From assembly GCA_964568805.1 (NCBI GenBank), contig CAZMRW010000017.1:1-55186 (forward strand): a DNA stretch of 55,186 bases, in the 5' to 3' direction. The stretch comes from CAZMRW01 sp964568805. Its GTDB lineage: Bacteria; Pseudomonadota; Gammaproteobacteria; Methylococcales; Methylomonadaceae. The notes beneath the pieces are model-generated. The model was not told the origin of the DNA. It worked only from the letters and a program-made list of their open reading frames with translations, and did no database searches. The translations under genes were made by a program, and so were the position numbers. Shown here piece by piece: positions 7,867 through 16,309 of this stretch. Within the stretch, counting starts at the first letter, position 1, and each line of letters starts with the position of its first letter.

Positions 7867-8529
7867 TTGAAAGCGCAACCAGGTAAAAAGGCTCCGTTAC
7901 TATCGGTATCGGAATGGGTGCAGGGAGAGCCTGTCAATTTTGACCAGTTAACAGGCAAAGTCGTGCTGGTCGAGGTATTTCAGGTCAATTGCCCCGGATG
8001 CTTTTTATATTCCCTGCCGATGGCGGTGGATTTGTACCACAAATATTCCAATCAGGGTTTGGCGGTACTGGGCATCGCCACCGCATTTGAAGATTTCGAT
8101 AAAAATACCCTGGACAATTTAAATCGCCTGGTTGAAAAGTCGGAAGTTATCGGTGAAACGCTCAATGTGCTGAACCGGCACGGAAAACTGATTGATGGAC
8201 GCTTGCCGTTTCGCATTCCATTCCCTGTCGCCATGGATCATTTGCAGAAACAGCAAGAAGAGATTACCGATACCGAAATCATCAACTTCATTAGAGAACG
8301 CGTTCCTAACTACGAACATCACCCGGCAAGCTATCAGCAGCAAATTTGGCAGCAAGTGCAACGGTATTTTAAATCATTGATCTTTCGTCCCGAAACATTT
8401 GAGCTTTATGATTTAAAAGGCACGCCGTCTCATATCCTGGTCGATAAACAAGGCTTTCTGGTCGAATCCGCTTTCGGCGCCTATCCGGATCTGGAAGCCC
8501 GCATTGTGGAATTGTTGCGAAAAGATTGA
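7867..8529 (+). CDS. TlpA/redoxin-like thiol-disulfide protein
   Basis: A thioredoxin-fold protein of about 220 residues. It has a CPGC active site (VNCPGCFLYSLP, near residues 40-50), a cis-proline motif (GTPSHILVDKQG) and a long helical insertion between them (roughly 85-170). No signal peptide is visible, so it is probably cytoplasmic. The best start in frame is TTG at 7867 with poor Shine-Dalgarno support; the frame stays open upstream into trhO, so the true start is uncertain. It lies 41 bp after trhO on the same strand and is likely cotranscribed. Its substrate is unknown. Confidence 0.75.
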   Translation: MKAQPGKKAPLLSVSEWVQGEPVNFDQLTGKVVLVEVFQVNCPGCFLYSLPMAVDLYHKYSNQGLAVLGIATAFEDFDKNTLDNLNRLVEKSEVIGETLNVLNRHGKLIDGRLPFRIPFPVAMDHLQKQQEEITDTEIINFIRERVPNYEHHPASYQQQIWQQVQRYFKSLIFRPETFELYDLKGTPSHILVDKQGFLVESAFGAYPDLEARIVELLRKD

Positions 8530-8530
8530 G

Positions 8531-9505
8531 TTATTCCCGGTTTGCCAGGATGATGGCCCTTCTGGGGGCAGGCAGGCCTTCACAGGTTAAATCCGGATTG
8601 AGCGGGTCAAGAAACTCTTTGAGCGAGTGAAATTTCATCCACTCGGTGCTTCGTTGTTCAGATGTACTGGTTTTGGTCACATCGATCAGGCGGATATCGA
8701 TAAAGCCGCAGCGTTTCATCCAGCCGATCAAAGTCTCGCAGCTCGGCAAAAACCAAACATTGCGCATATTGGCATATCGTTTCTCGGGGACCAGCACCTC
8801 GCCCGGTCCACCCTCGATAATCAGCGTTTCCAATACCAGCTCACCTCCCGGCTTAAGACAGTCCTTTAATTCCAGCAGATGATCAATGGGCGAGCGTCGA
8901 TGGTAGAGAACGCCCATGGAAAATACCGTATCAAAGACTTTCAAATTCTTTGGGATTTGTTCGATACCCAACGGTAATACATAGATGGACGCCTCGCCAT
9001 GCAGTTTCCTGATCATTTGAAATTGCATCACATTCAATAGCAAGGGATCGATACCGACCACCATCTTTGCCTGAGCGCCAAGCATACGCCAGCAATGATA
9101 ACCGTTGCCGCAGCCGACGTCCAAAACCAATCTATAGTTTAACGGAGCGATATGATTTTTTAATCGGCTCCATTTCCAGTCGGAACGCCATTCGCAATCG
9201 ACATCAATGCCGAACAAATTGTATGGGCCTTTACGCCAGGGATGCAGCGCCTTCAGGCGGGATTTGAGCTGTTCTTTTTCCGAGTCTGACAAATCATCGG
9301 CAAGGCCGATCTGGATTGCATCGGCGTCAAGCGCACTCTGCGATGCGGCTGAATCAGGAACACTGTCTACCTGTGCCTGCCAGTGGCTTAAATTGCCATG
9401 AATGCTCTGATCATAGGCGTTTGCCAGTTGTTCGGGCAGCAACTCAACCCAAGAATGTGCGCCTGCTTCGAGCAGGGTGGTATAAAGGGGTTGATAATCT
9501 ATCAT
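8531..9505 (-). CDS. cmoB: tRNA U34 carboxymethyltransferase CmoB
   Basis: CmoB transfers the carboxymethyl group of carboxy-S-adenosylmethionine to 5-hydroxyuridine 34 of tRNA. The sequence has the SAM-fold motif LVLDVGCGNGYHCWRM, the acidic GIDP turn, and the CmoB-typical segments LHPWRKGPYNLFGID, FDTVFSMGVLYHRRSP and MRNVWFLPS. The ATG at 9505 gives a protein of 324 residues beginning MIDYQPLYTTL, the usual length; an upstream TTG at 9541 would add 12 residues. The partner CmoA is not in the window. The gene converges on the redoxin gene with a 1-bp gap. Confidence 0.92.
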   Translation of the reverse strand: MIDYQPLYTTLLEAGAHSWVELLPEQLANAYDQSIHGNLSHWQAQVDSVPDSAASQSALDADAIQIGLADDLSDSEKEQLKSRLKALHPWRKGPYNLFGIDVDCEWRSDWKWSRLKNHIAPLNYRLVLDVGCGNGYHCWRMLGAQAKMVVGIDPLLLNVMQFQMIRKLHGEASIYVLPLGIEQIPKNLKVFDTVFSMGVLYHRRSPIDHLLELKDCLKPGGELVLETLIIEGGPGEVLVPEKRYANMRNVWFLPSCETLIGWMKRCGFIDIRLIDVTKTSTSEQRSTEWMKFHSLKEFLDPLNPDLTCEGLPAPRRAIILANRE

Positions 9506-9581
9506 TTTAGAGCGGCGATCAAAAAACAGCGTAATCTTCAACGGGAATTGATTGATCTTGATTCGAGATCGTAAAAAGACT

Positions 9582-10226
9582 TTAGATCAAGGCATTGTCA
9601 ATATGCCCAAATTTGACAGCCAGTCGGGTTAATTCAACATCATTCTTGACGTGCAGCTTTTCGTATAGCCGATAGCGATAGGTGTTAACGGTTTTGTCGC
9701 TCAATACCAGCATTTTTGCCATTTCCTGTATGGTTTTACCCTGAAGGATCAGTGTCACCACTTCCGACTCTCTTTGGGACAGTTTGGCAAATGGCGATTC
9801 CTTGCTGCCAGGCAATCCCTGAAAAGCAAGATTGTTGGCGACTTCGGAGCAAAGAAATCGTTTTCCCTGCATGACTTTGCGGATGCCCTGGATCATTTCG
9901 TCCACCGGGGAACCTTTGGAGATAAACCCTAAAACACCCAACTTCAGCAACTGATGAGGAATGGGGCCGTCATTTTGTACGGAAAGGGCGATAATCTTGA
10001 TTTTTGGATTATATTGCAGCATTCTGCGGCTGGCTTCCACTCCGCCGATCCCGGGCATATTGACATCCATCATAACCACATCGGGCGTCAGATTTGCAAC
10101 TGCCTGGACCGCGTCCTCGCCGGATTTGGCGACGCCGACAACTTTGATATCATCAGCCGAATTGAGCAGCGCTTCAATACCGGTCCGTACAAGTTCATGA
10201 TCATCAACGAGAAGCACACTAATCAT
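9582..10226 (-). CDS. uvrY: NarL/FixJ-family response regulator of the GacA/UvrY type
   Basis: A two-domain response regulator. The receiver (1-120) has the acidic pair DD8-9, phospho-acceptor Asp54 (VVMMDVNMPGIGG) and Lys104-type switch residue in GFISKGSP. The C-terminal LuxR-type HTH reads LSQRESEVVTLILQGKTIQEMA...SDKTVNTYRYRLYEKL. The spacing and the MISVLLVDDHELVRTGIEALL start match GacA/UvrY/LetA, regulators that act through CsrA-titrating small RNAs. No BarA/GacS sensor kinase is adjacent, as is usual for this regulator. UvrC, its common neighbour, is also absent. Confidence 0.85.
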   Translation of the reverse strand: MISVLLVDDHELVRTGIEALLNSADDIKVVGVAKSGEDAVQAVANLTPDVVMMDVNMPGIGGVEASRRMLQYNPKIKIIALSVQNDGPIPHQLLKLGVLGFISKGSPVDEMIQGIRKVMQGKRFLCSEVANNLAFQGLPGSKESPFAKLSQRESEVVTLILQGKTIQEMAKMLVLSDKTVNTYRYRLYEKLHVKNDVELTRLAVKFGHIDNALI

Positions 10227-10614
10227 CTTTATATTATTATTGAGTTAATTAGTTAAAGCAAAGCCAAGGCTATTCATAGTTAATGTAGTTAATGGTTACT
10301 TTTTATATCCTAACACAATTATTAACTTCTATCATCGTCGACAGATGGTTATCTCAAAATTTGGGGACAGGTTATCTTAAAATCGGTAAAAACGATAGAT
10401 TAATTATTGAAAAAGCCCATCGGGAAATATGGGCTGACAAGATAAAGAAGAGTAACATATGATAATCGGCCATTGCCGGTATTTGATTCTTCCGGCCGTG
10501 TCTTAAGGTCTTTGTCCCGGGGATGTTTTGACCTGAGCCATGCATTGCCGAGACCATCCCGAGAACGATATACCCTGAATATTCACTCTTGAAACTTTGT
10601 AATGAGACTAAGCC
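10227..10614. other. 388-bp intergenic region with a hairpin and a possible repeat remnant
   Basis: No convincing gene is visible. The stretch at about 10350-10380 repeats the theme TTATCT..AAAAT twice around TTTGGGGACAGG, reminiscent of the GGGGACAG sequences flanking REP-associated transposase genes, but no transposase is present. The region should also carry the promoters of the uvrY-like gene and the cupin gene. Confidence 0.3.
10414..10435 (-). terminator. Hairpin with minus-strand T-tract
   Basis: AGCCCAT and ATGGGCT pair around an 8-base loop. Read on the minus strand the stem is followed by a short T-run. No minus-strand gene clearly ends here; it may serve a short transcript or simply be structural. 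Confidence 0.3.
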
Positions 10615-11010
10615 ATGTTCAATAGCCATATCATCAAACGTACAGGATTATTATTAATAACGATCGGTTTACCGGTCATTATTTATACGCACAACGCAGC
10701 CGCTGAAGAAAAAAAAGGTTTGCAACGCAGCATTCTTCTGGAGAACAAGCTGACTCTGCCCGGCAATCGGCTTAACGGCAAAGTCATACGCGTATCCTTT
10801 CCAACCGGTTTTAAGACGCCCAGACATACCCACGACGGACCAGGACCCAGATATGTCGTTAAAGGCATGCTGAAAGTGGATGAAGGCGATAAAACCGGAA
10901 TTTATTCCGCGGGTGAAGTATTTTGGGAGTCGGGACAATCCATGACGGTCGAAAACATAGGGGGCGAACCAGCTGAATTGATTATTTTTGAATTGGCGCC
11001 GTTGCCGTAA
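10615..11010 (+). CDS. Exported cupin-domain protein
   Basis: A 131-residue protein with a signal-like N-terminus (hydrophobic residues 11-25, then NAAAEEKK) followed by one small cupin barrel. The first cupin motif is degenerate but recognisable, with PRHTHDGPGPRYVVKGML supplying His and Gly positions; the second lies around GEVFWESGQSMTVENIGGEPAELIIFEL. It is probably periplasmic and may bind a metal. No neighbour suggests a substrate. Confidence 0.75.
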   Translation: MFNSHIIKRTGLLLITIGLPVIIYTHNAAAEEKKGLQRSILLENKLTLPGNRLNGKVIRVSFPTGFKTPRHTHDGPGPRYVVKGMLKVDEGDKTGIYSAGEVFWESGQSMTVENIGGEPAELIIFELAPLP

Positions 11011-11192
11011 ATATCTTGCGAAAAGTATTGGATTCGGAAGTTTACATTTACGGGGCGAAGACGGATTGGTTAATCGACTGCAACAACTGGGATATCGCGT
11101 CGATCGTTTATCCTGATAGCAACCGTTGATATGTCGCTCGTGTGTTAAACCCGGCCGACGGCGATATTAAAACCGCCAACCCGACCATGGGC

Positions 11193-12062
11193 TTAATGTC
11201 GGGTTTGTTCGGCATAGGCCGGTATATCCGGAGATAAGATTTTTTCGATATCTACCCGGTCGAATTGATAATGTTCGTTGCAAAACTCGCAGGATGCATC
11301 GATCACGCCATTTTCCTGAAGAATTTCATCCAATTCCTGTCTGCCGAAGGTGCGCAGTGTCTGCTCCAGTTTTTGTTTTGAACAGGAACAACTGAATGAT
11401 ACCGGTTCAGCATCAAACAACCTGACTTTTTCTTCATGAAACAAGCGATGCAGCAATTGAATTGCGTCCAATTCCAGCAACTCTTTTTCGGTAACCGTGT
11501 TTGCCAATAGCTCAATACGCTCCCAGTCCTGTTTGTAGCTTTCTTGCGAAGGCAATTCCTGTATCATCAGGCCTGCAGCATGCGTTCCATTGGCAAATAA
11601 CCATAAGCGGGTGCGAAGCTGCTCGGATTGTTCAAAATAGGTCTGCAATGCCGATGCTAAATTGCGGCCCTGTAAGGGAACAATGCCTTGATAAGGTTCG
11701 CCGATTTCCGGTTCGATGGTCAAGACAAGCCGGCCCTGGCCAAACATGCTTTCCAGGGAGTCGGTTTGGATACTCTCCCGGCTTCGCACCAAGCCTCTTA
11801 TTTTACGGTCATCGGTTGATTGCGCAACCAGGGTTCTGAGGTCACCATCACCCTGAGCCTGAAGTATCATTGAACCTTTAAACTTTACGATTGCCGATAG
11901 CATGACGACTGCCGCCAGCGCTTGACCCAACTGCTGCTGTACGTCCGGGCCGCCTTTCTGGTGCAGTTTTGCCTGGCGCCAACTCGTTGCCAATTTGACC
12001 CATTCTCCACGGACGCCCAGTTCTTCAAATAGAAAACGGCGTAAAAAATCTTGCTCTGTCAT
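11193..12062 (-). CDS. hslO: Redox-regulated chaperone Hsp33
   Basis: Hsp33 is a cytoplasmic holdase switched on by oxidation and unfolding. The C-terminal zinc site is complete: Cys225-Ser-Cys227 and Cys258-x-x-Cys261. Core motifs such as SMILQAQGDGDLRTLVAQ, GRLVLTIEP and the Q..LRTRLWLFA substrate-binding linker are conserved, and the length of 289 is typical. It is divergent from msrA, another oxidative-damage gene, with a shared 195-bp upstream region. The stop codon lies within an inverted repeat (AACCCGAC at 11178-11185 and GTCGGGTT at 11198-11205) that may help terminate the transcript. Confidence 0.95.
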   Translation of the reverse strand: MTEQDFLRRFLFEELGVRGEWVKLATSWRQAKLHQKGGPDVQQQLGQALAAVVMLSAIVKFKGSMILQAQGDGDLRTLVAQSTDDRKIRGLVRSRESIQTDSLESMFGQGRLVLTIEPEIGEPYQGIVPLQGRNLASALQTYFEQSEQLRTRLWLFANGTHAAGLMIQELPSQESYKQDWERIELLANTVTEKELLELDAIQLLHRLFHEEKVRLFDAEPVSFSCSCSKQKLEQTLRTFGRQELDEILQENGVIDASCEFCNEHYQFDRVDIEKILSPDIPAYAEQTRH

Positions 12063-12257
12063 ATCGTTCCAGTGACTGCTCTCCGTTTCGGTTTCTCAAC
12101 GGCTATTCATTCCTGAACCATCCTATCTTCAGGATGGACCAAAATAATGACCGGTCAGAGAAAAAACCATAAACGGTCAGCGGTAAAAAGTTTAGGCTTT
12201 ATTATAAACCAGAATCATAGTAACCTTAGCTTTACCGTTTTTAAAGTCATTGCTGTC

Positions 12258-12893
12258 ATGATTTTTTCGTCCAAAAAGCTGGTTCTTCCTGATCCTTCCG
12301 AAGCATTGCCCGGCAACGATTCACCGATGAGGGTCACCAACAAGCATTATGTTACAGGTAACCCTATCCTCCCGCCATTTCCGGAAAACATGGAACAGGC
12401 AGTGTTCGGAATGGGCTGTTTTTGGGGAGCGGAGCGAAAGTTCTGGACTTATCCGGATATTTATAGCACGGCTGTCGGTTACAGCGGCGGCTATACAAGA
12501 AATCCGACCTATGAACAGGTCTGTACCGGATTGACAGGGCATAGCGAGGTTGTCCTGGTCGTATACGACCCGCTGCTGACCTCATACAGTGAGTTACTCC
12601 GGTTGTTTTGGGAAGCGCACAACCCAACGCAGGGCATGAGGCAGGGCAATGATACCGGCACGCAGTACCGTTCCGCAATTTATACCTACACTCGGGAACA
12701 ACTGGATACGGCAGTGGAGTCGAAGTTACGCTATCAGCAACAGCTGACTCAATCCGGTTTCGGTGAAATAAGCACAGAAATAAGGCCTGCTGGTGAATTT
12801 TATTACGCCGAGGATTATCATCAACAGTACCTTGCCAAAAATCCAGGGGGGTATTGCGGTTTAGGCGGGCTTGGAGTTTGTTTTGATATGTAA
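12258..12893 (+). CDS. msrA: Peptide methionine sulfoxide reductase A
   Basis: MsrA reduces the S-epimer of methionine sulfoxide in proteins. The catalytic GCFWGAE motif has Cys54; the resolving cysteines lie in the C-terminal GGYCGLGGLGVCF segment. The N-terminal part aligns with the long E. coli-type MsrA (KKLVLPDPSEALPGNDSPM), which places the start at ATG 12258 (211 residues); the frame extends upstream to 12147 but that part has no family character. It is divergent from hslO. Confidence 0.93.
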   Translation: MIFSSKKLVLPDPSEALPGNDSPMRVTNKHYVTGNPILPPFPENMEQAVFGMGCFWGAERKFWTYPDIYSTAVGYSGGYTRNPTYEQVCTGLTGHSEVVLVVYDPLLTSYSELLRLFWEAHNPTQGMRQGNDTGTQYRSAIYTYTREQLDTAVESKLRYQQQLTQSGFGEISTEIRPAGEFYYAEDYHQQYLAKNPGGYCGLGGLGVCFDM

Positions 12894-12955
12894 CCGTGTT
12901 GGGTTTAATCCTGCTCGAGAAATATTGCCGCTGTCCTTTCTATCAGGCAAAAAAA

Positions 12956-12977
12956 AGGCGGTTTATAAAAACCGCCT
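12956..12977 (-). terminator. Rho-independent terminator oriented to the minus strand
   Basis: AGGCGGTTT and AAACCGCCT form a 9-bp stem with a 4-base loop. On the minus strand the stem is followed by an uninterrupted run of seven T; on the plus strand no T-run follows. The only nearby protein gene, msrA, is on the plus strand, so the hairpin ends a minus-strand transcript of unknown nature or acts imperfectly on msrA. Confidence 0.65.
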
Positions 12978-13078
12978 CAAAACTATTAGGAAGAATATAA
13001 CGCAACTTTCAGCTATCTAGCTCTACAAGAGCTTTAAAAGTTAGGTTAATAATAGCAACAGATAATGCAAATAAAAAT

Positions 13079-13093
13079 GTGGCATTTTGTCGC
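13079..13093. promoter_or_regulatory. RegR/RegA-type box upstream of regBA
   Basis: GTGGCATTTTGTCGC fits at every fixed position the RegR-box consensus known from Bradyrhizobium (G-N-G-R-C-R-T-T-N-N-G-N-C-G-C). It lies 207 bp upstream of the regB start in a 407-bp gene-free region. As RegA-family recognition helices are highly conserved, autoregulation of regBA is the simple reading. Confidence 0.5.
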
Positions 13094-13300
13094 ACTTTAT
13101 GCCAATCATACGTGAGATGTCTGTTTTTTCAGTGATGAGGTGCGCACAGCGGCCGTCAAGCAGGCGTATTTGCCGAAAAGGCTTAATTGAGATGATCTTT
13201 AAAACTGACAATGAGCAATATAATAAAAATAAATCCAACGGCCGCGTGTGTTAGGCTGCAAGTTTTTTTAGTCCCAAATTCCTGAACAGTTTCCCTAAAC

Positions 13301-14683
13301 ATGCTTTCACACGTTACACCAAAGTCGGAAATTTCTGCTCGGCAAAACCTGAAATGGCTGTTTATCCTCAGAAACCTGACGATACTCAGCGAAGCGCTAC
13401 TGATTATTTTATCGATATACGGTCTCAATATACGGCTGCCTGAAGAACAGCTTTGGCTGGTTGTCGTGGCGATTATTTCAGTCAACATTTATACCTCCAT
13501 GCGCTTGCAGACCGAGGACCCCGTTACTGAATTGGAAATTTTTTCGCAAATTACCATGGATGTACTTGCCATCGCAGCGTTCATGTATCTGACCGGAGGG
13601 GCTTCAAATCCAATCATTTGGGTGTTTTTGCTGCCGCTTATCGTTACAGCCATCATGCTGCCTCAATCCTATGCCTGGTATATGGTTGTGTTAACCACGT
13701 CCATGTACACCGTGTTAATTGCATACAATATCCCGTTGCCCTCTATCGAACCGCATATACCCGATCCGGATCTGCTGCATCCCGATATGGCTCATTATAA
13801 AATGCTGCTTGAAGCCCACGCCATGAGAGACAGCGATTATTTCAATCTGCATATGTTCGGGATGTGGTTCGGGTTTGTGTTCAGTGCCGGATTAGTCGCT
13901 TTCTTTGTGGTTGAATTGGCCAAAACGCTGAGAGTTCAGGAACGCAGCCTGGCCGTCGCCCGCGAAAATTCGTTACGGGACGAAAAAGTGGTTTCGTTGG
14001 GTACTTTAGCGGCCAGCGCAGCCCATGACATGGGAACTCCGTTAGGCACCATCGCCATCGTTGCACACGAACTGGAGCAGGAATACCCTGTTCATCGTTT
14101 TCCCGATCTGCATGATAAGCTGCATATCATGCAGCAGCAGCTTAACCGGTGTAAACAGGCGCTGTCCGTGATGTCCGCGTCAGCCGGTGAAATGCGGGCG
14201 GAATCGGGACGTATTATGCGGGTCACGGACTATCTGGATGGTGTGTTCAATCAATGGCGCGCCCATAAACCTGAGATAAAGTTAAATATTTTTATCGATC
14301 CTGGCGTCGCTGAAGAAGCGGAAATCATTTCCGAAAGGACACTGACTCATGCGCTTATCAACATCTTGAATAATGCCGTCGATGCGTCTCCAGGCAACGA
14401 ACAGGGTATTGAGTTCCATGCGGACTGGGATATAACACAATTAACCATCAAAATCCGCGATTTCGGCCCCGGTTTTCCGCAGGAACTGGTCGAATACGCC
14501 GGCAAGCAACCTGTGGTCAGCAAGAAGCATGGCCTGGGAGTCGGATTGTTCCTGACCTATTCAACAATCAATCGTCTGGGCGGCAAGATCAATCTGTACA
14601 ACATGGAATCGGGCGGCGCCTGCGTAGAAATAAACCTGCCTCTGTTAACGGCCGAAAATAATGACGATGAATCAGGAAATTGA
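13301..14683 (+). CDS. regB: Redox-responsive sensor histidine kinase RegB/PrrB/RoxS family
   Basis: A membrane kinase of 460 residues. Residues 20-205 form about six transmembrane segments and carry the quinone-sensing motif GGASNP at 99-104. The H-box is SAAHDMGTPLGT with His242. Cys284 in LNRCKQAL corresponds to the redox-active cysteine of RegB. The ATPase domain has the N-box (LINILNNAVDASP), G1 (RDFGPGFP) and G2 (GLGVGLFL). In relatives this kinase adjusts respiration, carbon and nitrogen metabolism to the redox state of the quinone pool. A periplasmic loop around 143-182 is longer than in RegB of Rhodobacter. It overlaps regA by 23 bases. Confidence 0.92.
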   Translation: MLSHVTPKSEISARQNLKWLFILRNLTILSEALLIILSIYGLNIRLPEEQLWLVVVAIISVNIYTSMRLQTEDPVTELEIFSQITMDVLAIAAFMYLTGGASNPIIWVFLLPLIVTAIMLPQSYAWYMVVLTTSMYTVLIAYNIPLPSIEPHIPDPDLLHPDMAHYKMLLEAHAMRDSDYFNLHMFGMWFGFVFSAGLVAFFVVELAKTLRVQERSLAVARENSLRDEKVVSLGTLAASAAHDMGTPLGTIAIVAHELEQEYPVHRFPDLHDKLHIMQQQLNRCKQALSVMSASAGEMRAESGRIMRVTDYLDGVFNQWRAHKPEIKLNIFIDPGVAEEAEIISERTLTHALINILNNAVDASPGNEQGIEFHADWDITQLTIKIRDFGPGFPQELVEYAGKQPVVSKKHGLGVGLFLTYSTINRLGGKINLYNMESGGACVEINLPLLTAENNDDESGN

Positions 14684-15212
14684 TAAACCCCGGCTTTTGC
14701 TGGTAGACGACGACGAAACCTACTGCAGGGTATTAAAGGCGGCCTTGGAGAAACGAAACTATGAGGTGCTGGTCGCTAACGATGTTAATAGCGGCATCGC
14801 TTTGGCCGAGCAGTATTTACCGGAATATGCGGTGATCGATTTGCGGATCGGTCATGAATCGGGTCTGGAACTGGTAAAAAAACTGATTTCCCTGGATGCC
14901 AATACCGCCTGCGTCATGCTGACCGGTTTCGCCAGTATTGCGACGGCAGTCGAGGCGATCAAGCTTGGGGCGGTTCATTATTTGACCAAGCCGGCCAATG
15001 CGGATGAAATTCTCAATGCCCTGCATAAAAATGAGGGCGATTCGACGGTGTCGATCAGCGAGAATCCGCTATCGGTAAAACGACTGGAATGGGAACATTT
15101 ACAAAAAATCCTGATGCAATATGAGGGCAATATTTCCGCTGCCGCCAGGGCCTTGAATATGCACCGGCGTACCTTGCAACGAAAACTGGATAAGCGGCCG
15201 GTCAGGGATTAA
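14661..15212 (+). CDS. regA: Response regulator RegA/PrrA/RoxR family
   Basis: The partner of the upstream kinase. The receiver domain has Asp16-18, phospho-acceptor Asp60 (YAVIDLRIGHESGLELV), and Lys in the LTKPA loop. The output domain is a Fis-like HTH: GNISAAARALNMHRRTLQRKLDK, nearly identical to the strongly conserved RegA recognition helix. The start lies inside the end of regB, with a second ATG six bases later. Targets cannot be read from the window, apart from a box upstream of regB. Confidence 0.92.
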   Translation: MTMNQEIDKPRLLLVDDDETYCRVLKAALEKRNYEVLVANDVNSGIALAEQYLPEYAVIDLRIGHESGLELVKKLISLDANTACVMLTGFASIATAVEAIKLGAVHYLTKPANADEILNALHKNEGDSTVSISENPLSVKRLEWEHLQKILMQYEGNISAAARALNMHRRTLQRKLDKRPVRD

Positions 15213-15410
15213 TCGATTTTTCAATATACTGTATCAACCGATACCGGGTGGATAAGTTTTTGATGGGGTTCCGGCGGAACTCCGGAAATCTGCGGAGCAG
15301 CGGAATAATACCAACTGTCCCTGGCTCAGCCGTTCCTGGCGGTTTGACAGGGTTCTATGCGATCGAGTTCTTTGATTGCCCGGATGCTTCAGAAAAATCA
15401 TTGAAAACGC

Positions 15411-15439
15411 CAATGGCATTGATAACATCAATGCCATTG
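15411..15439. repeat. Perfect 13-bp inverted repeat between regA and the RTX gene
   Basis: CAATGGCATTGAT and its exact complement are separated by 3 bases in the 296-bp gap where regA and the RTX gene converge. It lacks a T-run on either strand, so it may be a bidirectional RNA end structure or a protein-binding palindrome. Confidence 0.55.
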
Positions 15440-15508
15440 AATCGATTAATAGCGTGTTTACGCGGATTGATTTACATCGGCTTATCAAAGCTTTACGTAC
15501 GAATCGCG

Positions 15509-16309
15509 TCAGTCTTCGAGTTCCGAATCTGCACAATCGTCAGTGCCATCGGTATTGCCATTGTCCAGACATTTATCATTGCCTTTGCCGCCGTCAATAT
15601 CATCATTACCATTGCCGCCGTTAAGATCATCCTTGCCATTGCCGCCAAGCAGGGTATCATCGCCATCGCCACCACTGAGATCGTCCTTGCCATTGCCGCC
15701 AATCAGCGTGTCATCGCCATTATTACCACTCAGATCATCCTTGCCATTGCCGCCCTCCAGCGTGTCGTTGCCGGGGCCGCCGCTAAGCAGATCATCGCCA
15801 TTTTCGCCATCCAGTGTGTCGTCGTCATCCAGCAGGTCGGGATCGTCAAGCGGATTCTCATCATAACCGTACAGCGTATCCTTGCCATTGCCACCGAAAA
15901 TAACATCGTCGCCAAGGCCGCCTATTAATTTGTCTTTGCCGTTATTTCCGTAAAGGGTATCTTTACCCTCATTGCCAACAATCACATCGTCGCCGTTGCC
16001 GCCGCAGATGGTATCGCCCCCCCGGGTACCCTGGATAACATTTTTGCCGTTGCTGCCCTGGATAACCAGACTGTTAATGCCGTCATTGACAAAAAGTATG
16101 GTCTCGCAATTTTTGCCGGATTTATCGCAGACACTATAAGAGGTATTGATATCTGTTGAATCCAGTGCAAAATCGGGATGTTTTTTGGTCAAAACGACGT
16201 CAGCGGAAGCAATGGGACATTTAGCCGGTTTACCCGCCAATGCCGCATCATTCAGCGCCAAAGTTCCCAGGCAAATGCAGACGCCGGTGAAAATTAATTT
16301 TTTGTTCAT
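15509..16309 (-). CDS. Secreted RTX-repeat (hemolysin-type) calcium-binding protein
   Basis: A 266-residue protein with an N-terminal Sec-type signal (residues 1-25, ending ALA-GKP). A globular part with four cysteines (30-100) is followed by about a dozen nonapeptide repeats of the GGxGxDxLx type, for example GGNGKDTLYG and GGNGKDDLSG, broken by an acidic insert (NPLDDPDLLDDDDTLDGENG). Such repeats fold into a calcium-loaded beta-roll. Unlike type I secreted RTX proteins it has an N-terminal signal and ends in a cysteine-bearing acidic tail. No type I exporter is nearby. Its role is unknown. Confidence 0.85.
   Translation of the reverse strand: MNKKLIFTGVCICLGTLALNDAALAGKPAKCPIASADVVLTKKHPDFALDSTDINTSYSVCDKSGKNCETILFVNDGINSLVIQGSNGKNVIQGTRGGDTICGGNGDDVIVGNEGKDTLYGNNGKDKLIGGLGDDVIFGGNGKDTLYGYDENPLDDPDLLDDDDTLDGENGDDLLSGGPGNDTLEGGNGKDDLSGNNGDDTLIGGNGKDDLSGGDGDDTLLGGNGKDDLNGGNGNDDIDGGKGNDKCLDNGNTDGTDDCADSELED
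15580..15785 (-). repeat. Tandem coding repeats of the RTX gene
   Basis: The DNA repeats a unit of 27 bases with strong similarity (GGCAATGGCAAGGATGATCT on the minus strand), several copies being nearly identical. The similarity at DNA level suggests recent duplication or homogenisation, so the number of repeats may vary between strains. Confidence 0.7.

Noticed and set aside
12147..12257. N-terminal extension of MsrA
   Set aside because: The family alignment begins at residue 38 of that frame, and the upstream part has no signal peptide or conserved feature.
13041..13238. Minus-strand 65-codon frame that could explain the orphan terminator
   Set aside because: It has no Shine-Dalgarno sequence, random-looking composition and covers the RegR-type box; a noncoding transcript is a simpler idea.
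15580..15785. Regular 27-bp repeats as a possible CRISPR array
   Set aside because: The repeats are contiguous, in frame and encode RTX nonapeptides; there are no unique spacers.
15248..15928. Long plus-strand frame of 226 codons rich in Ile, Ala and Val
   Set aside because: It is the antisense of the RTX repeats; its hydrophobic look comes from the complement of Gly/Asp codons, and it has no ribosome binding site.
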